Below are positions 9,128 through 18,372 of a DNA stretch of 64,000 nucleotides, in pieces. A program made the position numbers and the translations under genes. How positions within the stretch are numbered: position 1 is the stretch's first letter; each line of letters begins with the position of its first letter. The notes under the pieces are model-generated. The model saw nothing but the letters and a program-made list of their open reading frames with translations, made no database searches and was not told the origin of the DNA. Source of the stretch: Membranihabitans marinus (GTDB taxonomy: Bacteria; Bacteroidota; Bacteroidia; Chitinophagales; Saprospiraceae); NCBI RefSeq assembly GCF_021729155.1, contig NZ_JAJQYA010000001.1, positions 248,001-312,000 on the forward strand, read 5' to 3'.

Positions 9128-9913
9128 ATGAACGCAAATCAATTATTTATTGATAAAAGATTGACTGTCGAACAAATTGAATTTTACAACGAAAACGGTT
9201 ATTTACATTTAGGAAAAACACTGACAGACACTGGACTTGCTAAAATGATTTCGGAGTGTATGGATGCTTGGAAAAAAGAAAAGGAAGACTACAATGAGGA
9301 AAAAAATTGGTTGCAAAATGCGTTACTAGTTGATATTCATAAAAAATCGAAGATAGTAAGAGACTTCTATTTCGAAGGACCAATTCCAGATGTAATGACT
9401 CAGGTAATTGGACCCAATATCAAGGCTGCAACATCTCAACTCACTTTTAAAATGAGGGGAAATACCAAATCCTTTGCATGGCATCAAGATAATGGATATG
9501 GTGAGTTAGATCCTTACAATACTATAAGTTCCCTAACTGCTTTAGAAGATGTTGATGAGGAAAATGGATGTCTGAGAATCATTCCGGGGAGTCATAAACA
9601 AGGTCAAATAGACGTAAGTCAGCTATTTAAAAAGGATAGAAAAGAGCAAACAGTAACTATTGACTTAGAAGTAGATGAAAGTGAGGCTATTCCTATTCCT
9701 ATGAAAGCTGGGGAAACTATATTTTTCCACTGTTGGACTTTACACCAATCTAGGGGCAATTTTTCAAAAAGTAGAGATAGAAGAATTCTTTTTATGAGAT
9801 ATGCCGATGCCAATGCAGTAGAAGTATATAACAACAGACAACCGAGATTGGGTAAATTATTGAAAGGGTCTACAGAATTTGAGGAAGTTGCTAATTTTGA
9901 AAAAGATATATAA
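9128..9913 (+). CDS. phytanoyl-CoA dioxygenase (PhyH) family 2OG oxygenase
   Basis: A 261-residue cytoplasmic protein. The Fe(II) triad of PhyH-type 2-oxoglutarate oxygenases is visible: WHQD gives H119 and D121, and TLHQSRGN gives H206, with R218/R219 in SRDRRI as the oxoglutarate-binding arginine. Family members hydroxylate small molecules or remove substituents oxidatively. Its place between a sialidase and susC suggests a role in processing an unusual sugar or its substituent, which is inference. It is followed 180 bases later by a very strong terminator. Spacing of 215 bases to the preceding gene leaves room for its own promoter, none of which was identified. Confidence 0.82.
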   Translation: MNANQLFIDKRLTVEQIEFYNENGYLHLGKTLTDTGLAKMISECMDAWKKEKEDYNEEKNWLQNALLVDIHKKSKIVRDFYFEGPIPDVMTQVIGPNIKAATSQLTFKMRGNTKSFAWHQDNGYGELDPYNTISSLTALEDVDEENGCLRIIPGSHKQGQIDVSQLFKKDRKEQTVTIDLEVDESEAIPIPMKAGETIFFHCWTLHQSRGNFSKSRDRRILFMRYADANAVEVYNNRQPRLGKLLKGSTEFEEVANFEKDI

Positions 9914-10090
9914 AATAGGTAAAACCGATTCACCTGATATATAAACCATAATAACAGTTCGATGGCCTAAGGTTAATTTAAATATTCGATTAGTCTTATA
10001 TATTAATTACATTGACAATAGATTTTTTATTTCGATCAATGTAATGCTGGAATATGCAATCGGATATTTTGGTATTTAAAATAACATTGC

Positions 10091-10133
10091 AGAACCGAGC
10101 ACAATGGTAATACCATGGTGCTCGGTTCTTTTT
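10091..10133 (+). terminator. strong intrinsic terminator after phyH-type gene
   Basis: A near-perfect hairpin: GAACCGAGCAC...GTGCTCGGTTC with an inner ATGGTA/TACCAT stem and only one mismatch, followed by TTTTTC. It separates the first part of the locus (sialidase, dioxygenase) from the susC operon. Confidence 0.85.
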
Positions 10134-10252
10134 CTTTCTGAAAACTTTAAATTGATTATCTACCTATAACCTATTGAATTCATACTATAAAGAACAGGTA
10201 ATAAAATGGGTAATAAACAAATTGGATTAGGTTTCTACCATCATTCGGTCAT

Positions 10253-10312
10253 CTTCATCAAAGGGCGATTTACGACCTTTGGCTGCCCTAACTGGCAACT
10301 GCGCTCAGTCAT
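10253..10312 (+). repeat. triple-hairpin repeat, solitary partial unit (family A)
   Basis: Contains the second hairpin of the family (10259-10281, arms CAAAGGGCG/CGACCTTTG around loop ATTTA, one mismatch), the third hairpin (TGCC/GGCA) and the family's terminal CTCAGTCAT. A leading ATTCGGTCAT at 10243-10252 looks like the tail of another unit. The first hairpin is absent. Full units occur at 32.5 kb and 51.6-52.6 kb. Confidence 0.75.
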
Positions 10313-10332
10313 TCAAAATCTTAACCGACACT

Positions 10333-10521
10333 TTAAAATGCTTTTGGGATTAATCGGATTGTTGGTTTTGTAAAATTGCAGTGATTTTGTAGAAGTTGTT
10401 TTTTGTCAATAATGTCGGATGCACAATACCTCAACCCTTCCAATTCTTTCATATCGCATAATATTATGTCATTCCTAGCATTGTCAATATAGTACTGCTT
10501 ATTCTTATCATAGTAGCAAAT
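10333..10521 (-). pseudogene. possible coding remnant, no start codon
   Basis: On the minus strand 62 codons are open, ending at TAA (10333-10335) and bounded upstream by an in-frame stop. The translation (for example CDMKELEGLRYCASDIID) has protein-like composition, yet there is no start codon except one internal ATG. It abuts the repeat unit at 10253-10312. It could be the tail of a gene broken by rearrangement, or chance. I do not recognise a family. Confidence 0.2.
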
Positions 10522-10682
10522 TTAAAATAGCCTATCCGTGTTTATCATTTGTTATCGGACATTTTGCGCTTAATCTGTTCATTTTGAAAAGCTTAGACTA
10601 TCAGCTGTGTTTTCCATATAATGATTGCCATATATGTTCAATGATGATACAATCTGTCTATTTAAATTTTTTTATCAAAACA

Positions 10683-10723
10683 TTTGATTGTAATTGAAAT
10701 TTTCATTTATATTTGTCCTACAA
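10683..10723 (+). promoter_or_regulatory. susC promoter with GntR-type operator (site 2)
   Basis: TTTG at 10683-10686, a 21-base spacer and TATATTTG at 10708-10715 match the Bacteroidota sigma-factor promoter consensus TTTG-N19/21-TAnnTTTG. TTGT-CCT-ACAA at 10713-10723 is a palindrome covering the end of the -7 box and the expected transcription start. Such a position implies repression. The promoter also shows that translation must begin at 10757, not at the in-frame ATG at 10694 that lies upstream of the -7 box. Confidence 0.75.
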
Positions 10724-10756
10724 TTAGTTATAAACATACAAATAGGAATAGGTATT

Positions 10757-13700
10757 ATGAAAAAAAATCGACACTTTTCATCGAGTAGTCGGCTATGGAT
10801 GAGGATAAAATCCTCTACTAGTCCACTACTATTAACCTTCATTGGACTTTTTTTTATGATCGGTCAGGCTCAAGCTCAGTCTAGTTTTGAAGTCTCTGGT
10901 CAATTGTTAGATGTGGAGGGCAACGCCTTAATCGGTGCCACCGTTTTAGAAAAAGGAAGTAATAATGGTACGACATCAGATTTTGATGGAAATTTTCAAT
11001 TGACAGTTTCTTCGAATCAAGCAGTTTTGGAGGTGTCTTATATTGGTTACAACACACAAGAAGTGGAAGTCAATGGAAATTCTGTGATTGAGGTCGTACT
11101 TATACAGTCTTCCGAATTATTGGACGAAGTAGTGGTAGTGGGATATGGGACTCAATCCCGTGAAGTTATGACCTCTTCGGTATCTAAGATTAGTAGTTCA
11201 GCATTGGAAAACACTACAGCTGCCAACCCAGTTCAATCTTTACAAGGTAAAGCCGCCGGTCTTAGTGTAAATGTAACATCGGGGCAACCTGGAGATGGAG
11301 CACAAGTGTTCATTAGAGGGGGAACTACTCCTAATTCAAGGGATGCTGCTAATGAACCTCTATATGTAATTGATGGAGTCTTTAGAGAAGATTTAGTCGG
11401 TATTAACCCCAATGATATTGAATCGATTCAAGTCTTGAAAGATGCTGCCTCTACAGCTATTTATGGAGCGAGAGCAGCTAATGGTGTTATATTGGTGACT
11501 ACAAAAACCGGAAAAGGTGGCTTGGGCAGTAATATTAAGGTCAATTATAGTTACGGAATTGATCAACAAAATAATCTTTATCCTTTTACCAGCGCTGAAG
11601 ATTATATTAGAGTATCAAGGGAAGCTGCAGCAAGAGGTATCAATTTAGGTAATCCAGGAGAGAGGTTACACGATACTAAGTTTGGTTATTCTACACAAGA
11701 GATATCTAGAGTTGGTGAATATGGTTTTGAAAGAGTAAGTACAGTATTCTTAGACGATCTATTAGCTGTTGAAGGTCAAACATATGTTGATCGTTTAATT
11801 AATGAACAAGGATACTCAACGATGATGGATCCTGTTACTAATAAAACCATTTTATTTAAAGATAACCAATATGATGAGGATCATTTATTCCAAATGGGGA
11901 CTTCTCATGATGTAAATCTAAATGCATCAGGAGGAAGTGAAAATGGATACTATAATTTAAGTTTAGGGTATTTGGGAATGGATGGTACGGTTCAGGGAAC
12001 GGCATCTGATAGGTTTACCGCATTGGCAAATGGAGTATATAATCTTCGTGAAAATTTAAAAATTGAATCAGGATTTAATTATCAATTTGATGATATAGCC
12101 AGACCAAGAAGTGCCAATAATACAATAAATCGTTCATCTAGGATGCCTCATACTTATCGAATTTGGAACGATGACGGGAGTCCAGCTTTAGGTGAGTCGA
12201 ATAGTTCGCCTAGAAATATTGAACATGAATTAAGGTATCAGGATGATTCGTATAGAAACTTTAGAACGAGTTTTCGGTTTGGTTTAGATTATGAAATTTT
12301 GCAAGGTTTATCTATTAAAGCAAATTCATCAGTATACAGAAAGGAATATGTACTTGATCAATTTGAACGTGCCTCGACTGAAATTACTAGCAGAAATATG
12401 AGTCGTCAAATGAATACCACAAATCAATTCATGGGAGACCTATTGCTAACTTATGATAGATTGCTGGGTAAATCTCATAATATAAATGCCTTATTAGGGA
12501 GCCAATATGTAAATGATAAATACGAGTATTTCTCAGGTTCAGGTGCCAATGCTCCAACTGATCTTATTTCGACACTCAATGCTTCAGAAACGGAAAGAGA
12601 ACGTGTTTCATCTTCTATCGATGAAGGTAAACTGATGAGTTATTTTGGAAGGTTAAATTATGACTTTCAATCAAAGTATCTATTTGGTATTAGTGCTCGT
12701 TATGATGGATCTTCAAGGTTTGCTACGAATAATCAGTGGGGATTTTTTCCAGCAGTTTCATTGGGATGGAATATCCATCAAGAAGATTTTTGGTCATTTA
12801 AGAATATGAGTAGATTCAAAATTAGAGCCAGTTGGGGGCAAGCAGGAAATGATAATCTAAGTATATCAGATACTAGAGGTTTGTATTCATCAACTTCGTA
12901 TGGTTTGATTGGAGGTGCTGCTACTAGCCGACTACCTAATTTTAATCTAAAATGGGAAACCACAACGACAACAGATATTGGTTTAGATTTTGGATTTATG
13001 AACAATAGGTTCAATCTTTTAGTGGACTACTATTCAAAAGTAACTTCTGATCGACTCATAAACCAACCATTACCTGCTCAAACTGGATTTAGTTCTATTC
13101 GAAGTAATTTTGGTAAATTAAAGAATAATGGTGTTGAGGTTGAATTGGGGGGAAGAATATTAGAAAGAGGAGGATTTGTATGGGATATGAATTTTAATGT
13201 TGCCTTTAATAATTTAGCCATTATCGAATTGCCAGAGAATGAAAATGATAAAAATAGAATTGGTGGAGGTGTAATTTGGGATGAAAATGGTAATGAAATC
13301 CAAGTAGGTGGGTTAGCCGAAGGAGAACGCCCTTATGGACTTTACGCTTTTGAGTTTTTAGGTGTTTATAGTACTGATGCTGAAGCAGAGTCTGCTCCGG
13401 AAGATTTACTGATGTCAGGTGGATACCGCGCGCTATATGGTGGTCGTAAACACGGAGGGGACGCAATATGGAATGACATAAATGGCGATAATATAATTGA
13501 TCAGCGTGATGTTATTTTTGTTGGTTATCGCGACCCAAATAAACGAGGAGGTTGGTTGAATACTTTTGGATATAAAAATTTCTCGCTTCGTTTCAATTTA
13601 GATTGGGCAGCTGGCCATATGATCAGTAATGGGTGGAGAGCCAGAGCCAATGCCAATGCTAGGAATAACGTAATGACGGTGACCGATGTTTTGAGCGATG

Positions 13701-14089
13701 AAATCTGGAGAAATGAAGGGGACATTGCTACTATTCCACGATACGATAATGCATCAGATTTTGATAATGGTCCTAGAAATCATATACGTATATTAGGAGG
13801 TACATCCAATTCCAGTATCGGTCTCGGAACCAGTAATGGAGCAGATAATACATTGTATTATGAGAAAGGGGATTGGTTGGCATTCCGCGAGATTTCTCTT
13901 GCCTATAATCTACCACAGACTTGGAATGATAAAGTTGGTTTAAGTTTCAGTAGAATAGCCCTAGAATTTTTCAATTTGGGTTATTTAACTTCTTATAGTG
14001 GATTAACTCCTGAGCACTATGATGGTGTTGATGATGGTATTTATCCGCGCCCATTTCAATTTCGATTAAGAATTAGTACTGGATTATAA
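10757..14089 (+). CDS. SusC/RagA-type TonB-dependent outer membrane transporter
   Basis: About 1110 residues from ATG 10757. Order of parts: signal peptide ending near AQAQ, a carboxypeptidase-regulatory-like domain (FEVSGQLLDVEGNALIGATV...), the SusC-type TonB-proximal segment DEVVVVGYGTQ, the plug domain (LQGKAAGLSV, FIRGGTTP, PLYVIDGV, IQVLKDAASTAIYGARAANGVILVTTK), then a long beta-barrel ending in an aromatic-rich strand. SusC proteins import oligosaccharides together with a SusD lipoprotein lid. SusD follows 17 bases downstream. The upstream in-frame ATG at 10694 lies upstream of the promoter -7 box and was rejected. The 5' end is duplicated in degenerate form at 7123. Substrate is inferred from neighbours (sulfated, sialic-acid-like glycan). 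Confidence 0.93.
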   Translation: MKKNRHFSSSSRLWMRIKSSTSPLLLTFIGLFFMIGQAQAQSSFEVSGQLLDVEGNALIGATVLEKGSNNGTTSDFDGNFQLTVSSNQAVLEVSYIGYNTQEVEVNGNSVIEVVLIQSSELLDEVVVVGYGTQSREVMTSSVSKISSSALENTTAANPVQSLQGKAAGLSVNVTSGQPGDGAQVFIRGGTTPNSRDAANEPLYVIDGVFREDLVGINPNDIESIQVLKDAASTAIYGARAANGVILVTTKTGKGGLGSNIKVNYSYGIDQQNNLYPFTSAEDYIRVSREAAARGINLGNPGERLHDTKFGYSTQEISRVGEYGFERVSTVFLDDLLAVEGQTYVDRLINEQGYSTMMDPVTNKTILFKDNQYDEDHLFQMGTSHDVNLNASGGSENGYYNLSLGYLGMDGTVQGTASDRFTALANGVYNLRENLKIESGFNYQFDDIARPRSANNTINRSSRMPHTYRIWNDDGSPALGESNSSPRNIEHELRYQDDSYRNFRTSFRFGLDYEILQGLSIKANSSVYRKEYVLDQFERASTEITSRNMSRQMNTTNQFMGDLLLTYDRLLGKSHNINALLGSQYVNDKYEYFSGSGANAPTDLISTLNASETERERVSSSIDEGKLMSYFGRLNYDFQSKYLFGISARYDGSSRFATNNQWGFFPAVSLGWNIHQEDFWSFKNMSRFKIRASWGQAGNDNLSISDTRGLYSSTSYGLIGGAATSRLPNFNLKWETTTTTDIGLDFGFMNNRFNLLVDYYSKVTSDRLINQPLPAQTGFSSIRSNFGKLKNNGVEVELGGRILERGGFVWDMNFNVAFNNLAIIELPENENDKNRIGGGVIWDENGNEIQVGGLAEGERPYGLYAFEFLGVYSTDAEAESAPEDLLMSGGYRALYGGRKHGGDAIWNDINGDNIIDQRDVIFVGYRDPNKRGGWLNTFGYKNFSLRFNLDWAAGHMISNGWRARANANARNNVMTVTDVLSDEIWRNEGDIATIPRYDNASDFDNGPRNHIRILGGTSNSSIGLGTSNGADNTLYYEKGDWLAFREISLAYNLPQTWNDKVGLSFSRIALEFFNLGYLTSYSGLTPEHYDGVDDGIYPRPFQFRLRISTGL

Positions 14090-14106
14090 GACTAAAAAAT
14101 TTAGAA

Positions 14107-15564
14107 ATGAAAAATATTAAAATATATAGTTTGTTAATACTGGTAATCTTGATGACCAGTTGTGAAAATGTTTTGGATGTGGATATTAAATCATCCATAG
14201 TCGCCGGTAATTTTCCTGCTAATGGCGAAGAAGCAAAGGCATTATTAATAGGATCCTATAGGCAGTTAAAAAACACGATGAACTCTACAACCTATCACAT
14301 AGATCGCAGTGATGCTTTCGAAGTTGGTAAAATTGGTACAGTATCTCAAGCTTGGGCCCAAAACCTTAATGCCGGTAATGGTCCAAGCTGGACAGGTTAC
14401 TATAGTGCTCTTTACGATATCAATTATTTGTTGGACCAAGTTGATCAATTAGATTTTAATACAGAAAGCCTAAGAGATCAAACCAAAGCAGAAGCATATT
14501 TTTTGAGAGCCTTTTACTATTTTCAAATGGTTAAAATTTGGGGAGAGGTTCCATTGATTACGACTCCACTAAAATCCATTGATCAAGAAGTTGTAGGTCG
14601 TTCGCCTATTTCTGAAGTAATGGAGCAAATTAATAGTGATTTGAATTTGTCAATACAGCTTTTCCCTAATAGTGATTTTGACAATAAAAATTTTGCATCC
14701 AAACCAGCCAGTTATGCTTTGCAAGCAGATATCAAAATGTGGTCTGCAAAAGTATTAAATGGAGGAGAGTCTGATATCGATGATGCTTTAGAAGCAATTG
14801 CTGCAGTAGAAAGCGCAGGGGTAGAACTTTTAGATGATTTTGCTTCTGTATTTGATGTGTCCAATAAGAATAATAGTGAAATAATATTTGCCTTATATAA
14901 CGATAGAAATGAATATATCAATCATTTTGCGAATTCACTTACACCTAGAACAGATATAGATTTTAATAGTGAACTAAGCCCTTGGGTTCCTTCTTCTCCT
15001 TCATTTGCACGTCACAATTATTCACCGAGTAAGCAAATTAGAGATTTATTTGATAATGAAAATGATACTAGAAAAGATGCTTCGTTTGTGCCTATGTTAC
15101 AAGCAGATGGTGATGATGAGAACGACTTACCTGATACATCTTCATTTTCTCAAAATAAATTTATAGGTGAATTAATTGATGGAATAAGACAATATACCAA
15201 TGATATCATTTTGTATAGATGGTCCGATTTATTGTTACTTAGAGCAGAAGCCTATGTAGCTAAAAATGACATTGACAATGCGATTATAGCTTTAAATAAG
15301 GTGCGAAATAGAGCTAATATTGGTGATTATAGCGGGAATTTAGATATTCAATCTGTTAATCGAGCAATTTTGGATGAAAGAGGACGTGAGCTATTTTTAG
15401 AACAAAAAAGATGGTGGGATTTACGTCGATTCCATGCGGATAATACCATTGACATTTATGATTTTGTCCCCAATCTCAATGATAAAGATGTTCCTTTGTA
15501 TTGGCCAGTTTCCCAAGCGGTAATTTCTCTTAATCCTAAAGTAGAACAGACATCAGGATACTAA
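14107..15564 (+). CDS. SusD/RagB-type surface glycan-binding lipoprotein
   Basis: A 485-residue lipoprotein (signal ending LMTSC, cysteine near 20). It shows the SusD pattern of paired helices: AEAYFLRAFYYFQMVKIWGEVPLIT near residues 125-155, ADIKMWSAKVL, and the C-terminal LLLRAEAYVAKND...ALNKVRNRA and ERGRELFLEQKRWWDLRRF blocks. SusD proteins sit on the SusC barrel and bind the glycan. The gene directly follows susC and is followed by a hairpin at 15579. The same transcript may read through to the enzymes further on. Binding specificity cannot be read from the sequence. Confidence 0.93.
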   Translation: MKNIKIYSLLILVILMTSCENVLDVDIKSSIVAGNFPANGEEAKALLIGSYRQLKNTMNSTTYHIDRSDAFEVGKIGTVSQAWAQNLNAGNGPSWTGYYSALYDINYLLDQVDQLDFNTESLRDQTKAEAYFLRAFYYFQMVKIWGEVPLITTPLKSIDQEVVGRSPISEVMEQINSDLNLSIQLFPNSDFDNKNFASKPASYALQADIKMWSAKVLNGGESDIDDALEAIAAVESAGVELLDDFASVFDVSNKNNSEIIFALYNDRNEYINHFANSLTPRTDIDFNSELSPWVPSSPSFARHNYSPSKQIRDLFDNENDTRKDASFVPMLQADGDDENDLPDTSSFSQNKFIGELIDGIRQYTNDIILYRWSDLLLLRAEAYVAKNDIDNAIIALNKVRNRANIGDYSGNLDIQSVNRAILDERGRELFLEQKRWWDLRRFHADNTIDIYDFVPNLNDKDVPLYWPVSQAVISLNPKVEQTSGY

Positions 15565-15578
15565 TCTATAATCTGATT

Positions 15579-15620
15579 AGAGAATTAATATATTGATTAT
15601 ATTCAATGTATTAATTCTCT
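15579..15620 (+). terminator. hairpin after susD, weak terminator or mRNA processing site
   Basis: Perfect 12-bp arms (AGAGAATTAATA and TATTAATTCTCT) around an 18-base loop, 15 bases after the susD stop. The following ATTTTAG is a poor U-tract, so it may cut or stabilise the transcript rather than stop it fully, setting SusC/SusD levels above the enzymes. Confidence 0.55.
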
Positions 15621-15839
15621 ATTTTAGAAGAGATGTTAGGATTTATATCAAAATTCAACATAGTTTAGAGAATATATAAAATGGTGAATTAGTCTAGGTT
15701 TTAGTTTGAATTCATCAAGTAATTGAATTTTTACTTAGTCAATGAGAAGAATGTAAATACATTATATCTCCTACCCTTAATAAATTTCAAAACAAGGGGC
15801 TTGATTCTAGATTTACAAGGAATTTAATATATCAAAATC

Positions 15840-16109
15840 ATGCTAAAATTAAAGACTATAATATTATGTGTTTTTAGTTTTTTGAATAATCTTGAATTAA
15901 GTGCTCAATCAAATGATAATTCTAGCCGACCCAATATTGTCATGATTTCTGTCGATGATATGAAGGATTGGGTTGGTTATTTGGGCGGTTATGAAGGGAA
16001 AGTTTACATGCATAATGTTGATCAATTAGTAAAGAAAGGCATAGGATTTACAATTGGCCATACTGTTGCAACAATATGTAGTGGTTTTCGATACATTGTG
16101 AAGATTTAA
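15840..16109 (+). pseudogene. truncated sulfatase, N-terminal fragment
   Basis: The 89-residue frame begins like a normal exported sulfatase: signal peptide, then RPNIVMISVDDMKDWVGYLGG with the metal-binding aspartate pair, and continues through the second helix to CSGFR, where intact sulfatases have CxPSR and a further 350 or more residues. After that only five residues remain before a stop. The formylglycine cysteine is present but P-S of the modification motif is lost, so no active enzyme can form. It lies just before the aldolase gene, inside the operon, and looks like an internal deletion product. Two intact sulfatases are encoded 2-4 kb downstream. Confidence 0.75.
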
Positions 16110-16199
16110 TTCTCTCATTAGTAATGGGGTAAGCAAATAAACAAAGTGAGTTGTTGATGGAGAGATGTAATTGTTATAAAAAACAGTAAAATGTAAAAA

Positions 16200-17021
16200 A
16201 TGAATGGCAGTCAGTTAAAAGAAAGATTAAAAAGTGGAGAAAGAGTATATGGCTCTTTAATAACTGCCGATACCCCATTTTGGGTCAAAGCAGTTCAATC
16301 CATTGGATTGGATTTTGTTTTTATAGATACTGAACACCTTCCCTTAAACCGCAAGGAAGTAAGTTGGATGTGTCACTTGTATGATTCAGTGGGTATAGCT
16401 CCTATTGTACGTATTCCATCTCCTGATCCATATGAGGCATCCATGATGATTGATGGCAATGCCACTGGAATTATTGCCCCTTACATAGAGACTGCCGAAC
16501 AAGTCATTCAACTTGTAGGTGCAGTGAAAAATAAACCTTTGAAAGGTGATCGACTGCAGAATCTATTAAAAAACGAAGGTAGAATAGAAGATGAATTATC
16601 GGGATACTTAACCAAACAAAATCAGGATAGAATATTGATAGTCAATATTGAAAGCAGACCAGCTATGGATGCACTGGATGAAATATTAGCAGTCGATGGG
16701 TTAGATGCCGTCCTTATTGGACCCCATGATTTATCTTGTAGTTTAGGAATTCCAGAACAATATGATCATCCCAGATTTATTGAAGCCGTCGATGAGATTA
16801 TTACTAAAGCAAGAAAACAGAATGTTGGGGCGGGAATTCATATGATATACTCAGGTGGTTTAGAACAGGAAATTAAATGGGCGAATAAAGGTGGTAATTT
16901 AATTCTTCACAGTGCAGATATCATAGCTTTTAGCAATGGCTTAAAGCGAGAAATAGATCAAATTAAAAAGGCTTTGGGAGATGATCACGTCAAAGGAGAC
17001 AGTCCGGGAATTAATATCTAA
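16200..17021 (+). CDS. HpcH/HpaI family aldolase
   Basis: A 273-residue cytoplasmic enzyme of the HpcH/HpaI (class II, metal-dependent pyruvate aldolase) family. Visible signatures are SLITADTPFWVKAVQSIGLDFVFIDTEH near residues 19-46, the arginine in IVRIPSPDP, NIESRPAMDALDEIL with the metal-binding glutamate, and LIGPHDLSCSLGIP with the metal-binding aspartate. Known members cleave 2-keto-3-deoxy acids to pyruvate and an aldehyde. Around residues 112-145 it carries a polar stretch (KNKPLKGDRLQNLLKNEGR) that interrupts the usual core pattern. Within the locus it could cleave a keto-deoxy sugar acid; it is one of three aldolases here. Confidence 0.85.
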   Translation: MNGSQLKERLKSGERVYGSLITADTPFWVKAVQSIGLDFVFIDTEHLPLNRKEVSWMCHLYDSVGIAPIVRIPSPDPYEASMMIDGNATGIIAPYIETAEQVIQLVGAVKNKPLKGDRLQNLLKNEGRIEDELSGYLTKQNQDRILIVNIESRPAMDALDEILAVDGLDAVLIGPHDLSCSLGIPEQYDHPRFIEAVDEIITKARKQNVGAGIHMIYSGGLEQEIKWANKGGNLILHSADIIAFSNGLKREIDQIKKALGDDHVKGDSPGINI

Positions 17022-17080
17022 AGATTAAAAAATTCATTCCTATCATCGGTTTAATAAGGTATAAAGAGATATTTTGAATT

Positions 17081-18316
17081 ATGGTAAACAAACTAATAGT
17101 GTCGGTTATAATTTTTGCAGGTATAACAGCTTGTCATAGGGTTCATGAAGGAGGTCAGAAAAAGTTGGATTTCGAGTTGGAACTTAAAACCGTTCAAAAG
17201 GGGTATAATGCCGAAGATTCAATGTGGACCCAAGCCTATGTTGGAATGATTGCAGGGAATCCAGCTACTCTTAAAGTGACTATGTCCAAATTGGGGCAAG
17301 GTGTAGATAATTATGGAAACCTGTATGCTTCTACAAGTGAGGATTTGGGTTCAACTTGGGACAGCCCTAAGCTTATTGCACAGCGATCGTTTACAGGAGA
17401 AGGAGGAATTGAACAGGCTTTAAGTGATGTATTCCCTAGCTGGCATGCCAAATCGGAAAAATTGTTGGCTACGGGAAAACTATTTCTTTATGATTCAAGT
17501 AATGAGGAGGATCCCGAAATCGGTCGAAGAGCAGGCTATTTGGTTTACAATCCAGAAAATGACCGTTGGGGCGATGTGAAAATATTGGAATTGCCAGAGT
17601 TTGATCATTCAGGAGCACCAATAATAAATCCTACTTTGGGTTGTATCCAACGATACGATATGGCGAATGGGGATATATTGTTGCCGATGAATTATGTTAG
17701 GGATGAGTTAGAGGGTAAAGAGGATAATATAACCACGGTTTTATATTGTTCATTTGATGGAGAAAATTTGACTTATATTAAACACGGAGATGAAATAACC
17801 ATACCTTCGGGAAGGGGACTTTATGAAGGTTCTATTGCCCATTACAATGATGAGTATTTCTTGACCCTCAGAGCCAACGGTTCTGCTTATGTAACCAAGA
17901 GTAAGGACGGCTTAGAATTTCAACCCATTAAAGAATGGACTTTTAACGATGGTACAGTGTTAGGTAGCTACAATACACAACAACATTGGGTGACCCATAG
18001 TGAGGGACTATTTTTGGTTTATACTCGCCGAGGTGCAAATAATGATAATGTAATGCGCCATCGAGCTCCCTTATTTATAGGGCAAGTAGATCCAGAAAAT
18101 TTGAGTGTTCACAAAGAGACTGAAAAAGAGTTGATGCCCAATCGGGGAGCTCGCTTGGGTAATTTTGGTGTAGCCAATGTCAACCAAGATCTCACTGTAG
18201 TTAGTGCAGCGGAAAGATTGAGTCCAAATCAGGTGACAGCGGAATTCGACAATACCGTATATGTAAGTAAAATATTGTGGAATCAACCCAATAGACTTAT
18301 GAAGACTCAAAAATAA
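17081..18316 (+). CDS. sialidase-fold (BNR) lipoprotein, divergent
   Basis: A 411-residue exported protein with a lipobox-like GITAC (cysteine 18). An Asp-box STSEDLGSTW and further propeller strands (CSFDGENLTYIKHG, SKDGLEF) indicate a BNR/sialidase-like six-bladed propeller, but I do not see a clear YRIP motif, so it may be a non-sialidase member (another glycosidase or a binding protein). It is read after the HpcH-type aldolase and before two sulfatases. The C-terminus keeps NTVYVSKILW, a propeller-closing strand. Family fold is well supported; catalytic activity is open. Confidence 0.7.
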   Translation: MVNKLIVSVIIFAGITACHRVHEGGQKKLDFELELKTVQKGYNAEDSMWTQAYVGMIAGNPATLKVTMSKLGQGVDNYGNLYASTSEDLGSTWDSPKLIAQRSFTGEGGIEQALSDVFPSWHAKSEKLLATGKLFLYDSSNEEDPEIGRRAGYLVYNPENDRWGDVKILELPEFDHSGAPIINPTLGCIQRYDMANGDILLPMNYVRDELEGKEDNITTVLYCSFDGENLTYIKHGDEITIPSGRGLYEGSIAHYNDEYFLTLRANGSAYVTKSKDGLEFQPIKEWTFNDGTVLGSYNTQQHWVTHSEGLFLVYTRRGANNDNVMRHRAPLFIGQVDPENLSVHKETEKELMPNRGARLGNFGVANVNQDLTVVSAAERLSPNQVTAEFDNTVYVSKILWNQPNRLMKTQK

Positions 18317-18372
18317 CAATGATAAATCATTAAATAAACTGGTGTAATGACATAGATAGTATAACATAAAAT

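Noticed and set aside
10694-10756. Upstream in-frame ATG as susC start
   Set aside because: It lies before the -7 box; the first leader residues are not a signal peptide while MKKNRHF... at 10757 starts one.
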